Source: OFTM10 sp964344055 (GTDB lineage: Bacteria > Actinomycetota > Acidimicrobiia > Acidimicrobiales > Aldehydirespiratoraceae). Taken from it: DNA of 64,000 bases. The DNA is taken from assembly GCA_964344055.1 (NCBI GenBank), contig CAYFLT010000002.1, forward strand, positions 62,001 to 126,000, read 5' to 3'. Numbering within the stretch: position 1 is the first letter of the stretch; the number at the start of each line of letters is the position of its first letter. A program made the translations under genes and the position numbers. This document shows positions 59,348 to 64,000 of the stretch, one piece after another. A model generated the notes under the pieces. The model was not told the origin of the DNA. It was given only the letters and a program-made list of their open reading frames with translations, and made no database searches.

Positions 59348-60103
59348 ATGACATCGAGAGTTGCATTGGTCACCGGTGGAGCGAGTGGGATCGGTCGGGA
59401 GATCTGTCTCGGTCTCCACGCCGACAGCAGACGGGTCGCCGTGGCCGACATCAACGCCGACGGTGCGGCGGAGACCGTCGACATGATCCGGGCCGCCGGA
59501 GGTGACGCCGTTGCGGTGACGATGGACATCACGAGCACCGATTCGGTCGAGGATGGCTGCCTGCAGACCATCGACGAACTCGGCGAGATCGAAGTCCTCG
59601 TGAACGCGGCCGGCTGGGACAAGTTCATGCGGTTCGTCGACACCGACGAGGAGTTCTGGGACCGCATCATCGAGCTCAACTACAAGGGCATGTTGCGCAC
59701 CTGCCACTTCCTCGTGCCCCGCCTGATCGAAGGCGGGTGGGGCCGGATCGTCAACATCGCCTCCGATGCGGGTCGAGTCGGATCGTCGCTCGAGGCGGTC
59801 TATTCGGGCGCGAAGGGAGGGGTGATCGCGTTCAGCAAGACTCTCGCTCGGGAGGTCGCCCGGAAGGGCATCACCGTCAACGTCGTGTGTCCCGGCCCCA
59901 CCGAAACGGCACTGCTCGCCGAGATCGCCGACGCCAGCGCCGACAGTGAGAAGGTGATCGGCGCCATGGCCAACGCAACCGCCATGAAACGGCTCGGTCA
60001 GGCCGAGGAGGTGGCTCCGGCCGTCATCTACTTCGCGGCCGAGACTTCCGGCTACACCACCGGTCAGACCCTCTCGGTCTCCGGCGGCCTGACGATGGCC
60101 TGA
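59348..60103 (+). CDS. Short-chain dehydrogenase, BadH-like (2-hydroxycyclohexanecarboxyl-CoA dehydrogenase family)
   Basis: This 251-residue SDR has the NAD motif TGGASGIGREI (about 9-19), LVNAAGWDKFMRF, the catalytic region NIASDAGRVGSSLEAVYSGAKGG (Ser, Tyr, Lys at about 141, 154 and 158) and VVCPGPTETALLAEIADAS, ending GQTLSVSGGLTMA. Both NAAGWD and the long SDAxRVGSS-EAVY stretch match BadH of the cyclohexanecarboxylate/benzoate route. It would oxidise a cyclic or branched 3-hydroxyacyl-CoA-type alcohol. AGGAG precedes the ATG. An acyl-CoA synthetase gene follows after one base. Confidence 0.87.
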   Translation: MTSRVALVTGGASGIGREICLGLHADSRRVAVADINADGAAETVDMIRAAGGDAVAVTMDITSTDSVEDGCLQTIDELGEIEVLVNAAGWDKFMRFVDTDEEFWDRIIELNYKGMLRTCHFLVPRLIEGGWGRIVNIASDAGRVGSSLEAVYSGAKGGVIAFSKTLAREVARKGITVNVVCPGPTETALLAEIADASADSEKVIGAMANATAMKRLGQAEEVAPAVIYFAAETSGYTTGQTLSVSGGLTMA

Positions 60104-60104
60104 C

Positions 60105-61742
60105 ATGAGGGAGATCAACCTCGCAACCGCATGGGAGCTGGTCGCCGATCGCCACGGCGACCGCCTCGCGCTCCAGCACGCCGACACCACCCGGACGTGG
60201 GCCGAGTTCGAGGACCGGGCGTCCCGGCTCGCGGGAGCCCTCGCCGGCCTCGGAATCGGTGCCGGTGACAACGTGGCCTGCGCGCTCTACAACGGCAATG
60301 AGTACCTCGAAGCCGAGTTCGCTGCGTTCAAGGTTCGCGCTTCGCCGTGCAACGTCAACTACCGCTACGTCGAGGGTGAGCTCCGCTACCTGATCGACAA
60401 CAGCGACGCGAGGGCCGTCTTCTTCCACGACGCTCTGGCGGAGCGGTTCGACGCTGTCCGCGCCGAACTCGACAAGGTCCGGCTATGGGTCCATGTCGGC
60501 GATGGTGAGTGCCCGGAGTGGGCGATCCGTCATGAGGACGTCGTCGCTTCGTCGTCCCCGGCCGACCGGATCGAACGGAGCAACCAGGACCTCTGGATCC
60601 TCTACACCGGTGGTACCACCGGCAATCCCAAGGGCGTGATGTGGCCCCACGAGAGCCTCGTCACGCTGGTCGGTCGTACCCTCCTCCCGCTCGGGCTCGA
60701 CGTGCCGACGTCGATGGACGACGTCCCCGCGATCCTCGATGCCGTCGAGGCGGCGGGCGCGGTTCCTCGCCAGCTCGCGGCGGCACCGCTCATGCACGGA
60801 ACGTCGGGTATCGGCGCCCTGTTCAACCTCTTCCTCGGGGGGTCGGTCGTCACCCTGACCGAGCGCCATTTCAGCCCGGTCGAATTGTGGGAGACGGTGG
60901 CCCGGACCCGGTGCACCTCGGTCACCATCGTGGGTGATGTGTTCTGCGCGCCGATGGTCGACGCCCTCGACGATGCCGAGGAGGACAGCGAGGCCTTCGA
61001 CCTCACGTCGGTCACCTCGGTAACTTCGTCCGGCGTGATGTGGAGTCAGCCGGTGAAGGACCGTCTCCTGTCCCACTCCCGGGCCCAGGGCTCCGATCTG
61101 ATCCTCAACGATTCGCTCGGCGCCAGCGAGGGTGTCGGGTTCGCGGCGAAGCAGTCGGTGGGCGATGGCGACACCGAGACCGCCACCTTCACGCTCGGTC
61201 CGAACGCTGCGGTCTTCTCTGAGGACGGCCGCCGGATCGAACCCGGCTCCGACGAGACCGGGCTGCTCGCCGTCGGCGGCCCGATTCCGCTCGGATACTA
61301 CGGCGACCCGGTCAAGACTGCGGAGACGTTCCGCGAGTTCGAGGGCCGGCGCTGGTCGATCCCGGGCGACTGGGCCCGGCTGGCGGCCGATGGCACGGTC
61401 ACCCTCCTGGGCCGGGGGTCGGTGTCGATCAACACCGGCGGCGAGAAGGTCTTCCCCGAGGAGGTCGAGGAGGCGCTGAAGCTGCGTCCGGAGGTGGTCG
61501 ACGCCAATGTCGTCGGCGTGCCGGATCCGAAGTGGGGGTCGGCGGTGACCGCAGTGGTGGAGCTGGCTCACGATGTGGACATCGACGACATCACGCTGGT
61601 GGACGCGCTCCGGGCCGATCTCTCCGGCTACAAGCTGCCGAAGAACGTGGTGCGGGTAGAGAAGGTCTTCCGCAGCCCCAACGGCAAAGCCGACTACAAG
61701 TGGGCCACCGCCACCGCGAAGGAAGCCCTCGGCATCGAGTAG
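60105..61742 (+). CDS. AMP-forming acyl-CoA synthetase (FadD3/FadD19-like)
   Basis: This 545-residue ANL enzyme starts REINLATAWELVADRHGDRLAL and has LWILYTGGTTGNPKGVMW (about 167), a long insertion with the PLMHGTSGIGALFNLFLGG segment, NDSLGASEGVGFA (about 330), WSIPGDWARLAADGTVTLLGRGSVSINTGGEKVFPEEVEEAL (about 425) and the C-terminal SPNGKADYKWA motif. This arrangement is typical of FadD enzymes that activate sterol- or ring-derived acids in actinobacteria; the specific substrate is not known. It starts one base after the BadH-like gene. Confidence 0.9.
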   Translation: MREINLATAWELVADRHGDRLALQHADTTRTWAEFEDRASRLAGALAGLGIGAGDNVACALYNGNEYLEAEFAAFKVRASPCNVNYRYVEGELRYLIDNSDARAVFFHDALAERFDAVRAELDKVRLWVHVGDGECPEWAIRHEDVVASSSPADRIERSNQDLWILYTGGTTGNPKGVMWPHESLVTLVGRTLLPLGLDVPTSMDDVPAILDAVEAAGAVPRQLAAAPLMHGTSGIGALFNLFLGGSVVTLTERHFSPVELWETVARTRCTSVTIVGDVFCAPMVDALDDAEEDSEAFDLTSVTSVTSSGVMWSQPVKDRLLSHSRAQGSDLILNDSLGASEGVGFAAKQSVGDGDTETATFTLGPNAAVFSEDGRRIEPGSDETGLLAVGGPIPLGYYGDPVKTAETFREFEGRRWSIPGDWARLAADGTVTLLGRGSVSINTGGEKVFPEEVEEALKLRPEVVDANVVGVPDPKWGSAVTAVVELAHDVDIDDITLVDALRADLSGYKLPKNVVRVEKVFRSPNGKADYKWATATAKEALGIE

Positions 61743-61762
61743 CTCCCCCACGGGAGATCACA

Positions 61763-61815
61763 CCGTTCTGGGTGGGCCAGGTGCTGCTTTCCGACGCTCT
61801 ACCCACCCAGTTCGG
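61763..61815. repeat. REP-like hairpin element, copy 5
   Basis: A 53-bp unit from CCGTTCTGGGTGGG to CCCACCCAGTTCGG with a 9-bp perfect outer stem (CTGGGTGGG/CCCACCCAG). It matches the reverse complement of copy 3 at about 46 of 53 positions, lies about 16 kb away, and sits between convergent genes. Confidence 0.85.
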
Positions 61816-61840
61816 TCTGTTGTCGGAGGGGTTGCCGCCG

Positions 61841-62263
61841 TCAGGGGTCGATTCGGGCGGTGGCCGTGCCGGTGACGACGGGCCGGCCGTCCTGGTTGAC
61901 GGTGGTGATGCTGAGATCGACGAAGTGCTCGCCGCCTTCCTCTCGCAGTGCAGCGACCTCGGCGGTGCCGGTCAGTGTGTCTCCGGGCCAGACCTGGTTG
62001 ACGAAGCGCACGCCGAAGTTGGTGAGCCGGCCGTCGCCCACCCAATCGGTGAGCAGCTTGCCGGTCAGCCCCATGGTCAGCATCCCGTGGGCGAACACGC
62101 CCGGATACCCGGCCACCTCCCGGGTATAGAGATCGTCGGTGTGCAGTGGGTTGTAGTCGCCCGATGCGCCGGCATACATCACCAGTTGGGTGCGCGTGAG
62201 GTCCTCCACCAGCACCGCGGTGTGGGTCTGGCCGACGGTGAGCTCGTTCGCCTCGAGTGTCAT
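61841..62263 (-). CDS. MaoC-like (R)-specific hydratase/dehydratase
   Basis: This 140-residue hot-dog protein has the hydratase-2 motif MYAGASGDYNPLHTDD at about residues 29-44 (catalytic Asp and His) and VFAHGMLTMGLTGKLL. It hydrates or dehydrates enoyl-CoA esters. It lies 11 bases after a second hot-dog gene on the same strand; actinobacterial MaoC enzymes of this size often work as unlike pairs (HadA/HadB type), one subunit carrying the active site. This one has the active-site residues. Confidence 0.9.
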   Translation of the reverse strand: MTLEANELTVGQTHTAVLVEDLTRTQLVMYAGASGDYNPLHTDDLYTREVAGYPGVFAHGMLTMGLTGKLLTDWVGDGRLTNFGVRFVNQVWPGDTLTGTAEVAALREEGGEHFVDLSITTVNQDGRPVVTGTATARIDP

Positions 62264-62274
62264 CGCCGCCCCCC

Positions 62275-62766
62275 TCAGCCCTCGACCGGCTTCTCGGTGC
62301 GCACGCCCACGCTGCGCGCCGTGACGACGAGCTCACCGTCCTGGTCGAAGTACTCGGTGATCCGCTCGGCGAACTGCAGCGTTCCCGCCCGCTTGCTCTG
62401 CTTTGCCCACGTCTCGCCGTCGCGGGTGGTGGCGCGCAGCACGTCGCCGGGCTTGAGGTGCCGGTGGTACTCGAAGTGCTGCTCGGCGTGGAGGCCTCCA
62501 CCGCCGCCCGAGGACACCTCGCCGCTGTCCGTCACACCGGTGGGCTCGGCCCCGGAGCCGAACCACGGCTGGCCGACCTTGGGCCGCAGCCGGTAGTCGG
62601 GATCGAACTGGGCGACGGCCTGCGGGAACGTGGGCGGGGCGATGATGTGGCCGACTTCGGTACCCGCGGCGTAGTCCTCGTCGTGGTAGATCGGATTGTC
62701 GTCACCCACCGATCGGGCAAACATCATGATGTGGGTCGCTTCCACCGGGAACCGTTCCGCTGGCAT
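62275..62766 (-). CDS. MaoC N-terminal-domain (FAS1-type) dehydratase subunit
   Basis: This 163-residue protein of the MaoC_dehydrat_N family starts with MPAERFPVEATHIMMFARSV and GDDNPIYHDEDYA, then IIAPPTFPQAV and a Gly/Ser loop (EVSSGGGGGLHAEQHFEYHRHLKPGDVL). It probably pairs with the downstream MaoC protein to form one hydratase. ATG 62766 has GGAG and GAGGAG upstream at SD distance. A TACTGT -10 box lies 38 bases further up, in the region divergent from the AttH-like gene. Confidence 0.87.
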   Translation of the reverse strand: MPAERFPVEATHIMMFARSVGDDNPIYHDEDYAAGTEVGHIIAPPTFPQAVAQFDPDYRLRPKVGQPWFGSGAEPTGVTDSGEVSSGGGGGLHAEQHFEYHRHLKPGDVLRATTRDGETWAKQSKRAGTLQFAERITEYFDQDGELVVTARSVGVRTEKPVEG

Positions 62767-62804
62767 CGCCGACTCCTCTCCGGTTGACTCCTGGTGCGAC
62801 GACG

Positions 62805-62810
62805 ACAGTA
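62805..62810 (-). promoter_or_regulatory. -10 box (TACTGT) for the MaoC pair
   Basis: On the minus strand GATACTGTCG lies 38 bases before the ATG at 62766. Confidence 0.4.
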
Positions 62811-62887
62811 TCGTCTCGACCCGAACAAAACCGAACTGCCACTCGGTTCCCGACGCCGCCGGCTGCGGGCCGACCAAGGAGGGCGAC

Positions 62888-64000
62888 GTGCTCAACCGGA
62901 TGGACGACTACCCGATCCACCAGACCCCGGAACCGATCGCTCATCCGGCGTCGTCGGATCCGAACGTCTACGACCGCACCTGGTTCAACGGCTACAGCGA
63001 TGACGCCACCCGATACTTCGGATTCGGCATGGCCGTCTATCCCCATCGCGGCATCCTCGACGCCCACTTCAGCACGGTGGAGGCCGGAGGTCGCCAACAC
63101 TGCGTGTACGCCTCCCGCCGAGCACCACAGGAGCGCACCGACATGACGGTCGGTCCGATCCGCTACGAGGTGATCGAGCCCTTGCGGCGAGCGCGGATCA
63201 TCATCGACGACAACGAGAGTGGCGTGGCCTGTGATCTGACGTTCTCTGCGCGGACCTCTGCGATCCAGGAGGCCCGCCAGATCCTCTGGCAGCGTCAACG
63301 CAAGGTGATGGACGCCACCCGTTTCGCCCAGTTCGGACGCTGGACGGGGACGGTGAGCCATCCCGACGGGGAGTTCACCGTCGACTCCGACACGTGGCGC
63401 GGGACCAAGGACCGGTCGTGGGGCATGCGGGGGGTCGGCGAACGGATGCAGATCGGCGCCCCCCAGCAGCCGGGGTCAGCCTTCTTCCTCTGGGCTCCGC
63501 TGCAATGGGACGACCACATCACCCATGCCGTCTTCTTCGATGGTGCCCGAGGTGAGGCCCTGGTGCGGGAGGCGTTGACATCGGACCTCTACGCCGATGA
63601 GGACGACATCCCCGAGGAACTCGAGAACGTCGCCACCCACATGGCGACCGCGGTCCACCGCATCGAGTATCACCCGGGCACTCGCTGGGCCCGGTGGGCC
63701 GAGCTCGATCTCATCGACCTCCATGGCGGCGTGCGGACCACAACGCTGGAGCCCCAGCTCCGCTTCCAGTTCAAGGGCCTCGGCTACGGCCACCCGGCGT
63801 GGAAGCAGGGCATGTGGAAGGGCGAGCTGGAAGTGGCCGGCGAGAGCTTCGATCCGCTCGAGCTCGATCCGCTGGCTCCCGAGAACGTGCATGTCCAACA
63901 GGTGGTACGAGTCAGCGACGAGGCCGGCCGCACGGGCATCGGCGCGTTGGAGCAGATGGTGTTCGGACCCTACGAGCCGGCCGGATTCACCCAGATGCTG
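62888..64000 (+). CDS. AttH/CrtC-like lipocalin-fold protein of unknown function, partial
   Basis: The gene runs off the right edge with 371 residues visible. GTG 62888 is chosen because AAGGAGG lies five bases upstream. The sequence has TWFNGYSDDATRYFGFGMAVYPHRG, RYEVIEPLRRARIIIDDNESGVACDLTF, FGRWTGTVSHPDGEFTVDSDTWRGTKDRSWGMRGVGE and FQFKGLGYGHPAWKQGMWKGE. The DRSWG motif and paired beta-rich halves are those of the AttH/hydroxyneurosporene-synthase-like proteins and related actinobacterial DUFs, which probably bind isoprenoid or lipid ligands. No enzyme activity can be assigned. Confidence 0.75.
   Translation, partial: MLNRMDDYPIHQTPEPIAHPASSDPNVYDRTWFNGYSDDATRYFGFGMAVYPHRGILDAHFSTVEAGGRQHCVYASRRAPQERTDMTVGPIRYEVIEPLRRARIIIDDNESGVACDLTFSARTSAIQEARQILWQRQRKVMDATRFAQFGRWTGTVSHPDGEFTVDSDTWRGTKDRSWGMRGVGERMQIGAPQQPGSAFFLWAPLQWDDHITHAVFFDGARGEALVREALTSDLYADEDDIPEELENVATHMATAVHRIEYHPGTRWARWAELDLIDLHGGVRTTTLEPQLRFQFKGLGYGHPAWKQGMWKGELEVAGESFDPLELDPLAPENVHVQQVVRVSDEAGRTGIGALEQMVFGPYEPAGFTQML

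Overview
The window is high-GC, densely packed DNA with short intergenic regions, frequent 4-base ATGA/GTGA stop-start overlaps and -10 boxes of the TANNNT type. Several F420-type enzymes (a DUF385 protein, three luciferase-like oxidoreductases, a PPOX-family protein) occur beside many acyl-CoA enzymes, two P450s, TetR regulators and an ethylmalonyl-CoA mutase. This points to an uncultured actinobacterium, most likely of the Acidimicrobiia; that placement is inference. Six runs of N, all inside genes, show that this is a draft or metagenome assembly. No rRNA, tRNA, transposase, phage gene or CRISPR array was recognised.

Layout: 1-3.4 kb holds a partial PEP/pyruvate-binding protein, a TetR/DUF385 divergent pair, a methyltransferase and a RidA protein. 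3.4-7.1 kb is a YgeY-YgeW-YqeA-like set (M20 hydrolase, knotted carbamoyltransferase, carbamate kinase) on the minus strand. 7.2-8.7 kb is a benzoate-CoA-ligase-like enzyme. 8.8-13.7 kb is a deoxyribose catabolism operon (deoC, two ALDH-family genes, phospho-sugar mutase), divergent from a class I aldolase. 14.8-20.5 kb carries a ZIP transporter, a P-loop kinase/LLM fusion, ethylmalonyl-CoA mutase and a P450. 20.5-24.2 kb has small unrelated genes and an MFS transporter. 24.2-28.1 kb is a three-subunit molybdenum hydroxylase. 28.1-32.0 kb is a repeat array followed by a TetR-ABC transporter operon. 32.1-37.9 kb has a broken two-domain CoA transferase, an acyl-CoA dehydrogenase, another CoA transferase and an LLM oxidoreductase. 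37.9-44.8 kb has TetR, an APH-like kinase, a small Ser/Gly-repeat membrane protein and a ketoacyl-synthase-like/thiolase/CoxG/P450 set. 44.8-56.6 kb has TetR, aldo/keto reductase, two MFS transporters, acyl-CoA dehydrogenase, two crotonases, a PPOX protein, DUF2889, an esterase and an orphan molybdenum subunit. 56.7-64 kb has acyl-CoA synthetases, LLM, a BadH-like dehydrogenase, a MaoC pair and a partial AttH-like protein.

The common theme is activation and beta-oxidation-like breakdown of carboxylic acids, probably lipid-, terpenoid- or ring-derived, with P450, molybdenum and F420 chemistry upstream. The ethylmalonyl-CoA mutase links this to C4/C5 acyl-CoA assimilation.

The least expected features are non-coding or architectural: a family of about 53-bp hairpin elements (five copies), a second element placed exactly on stop codons in two places, a 65-bp repeat array, a nine-residue-repeat membrane protein sharing a promoter box with the ketoacyl-synthase-like gene, a kinase-LLM fusion, and about ten promoters whose geometry predicts leaderless mRNAs.
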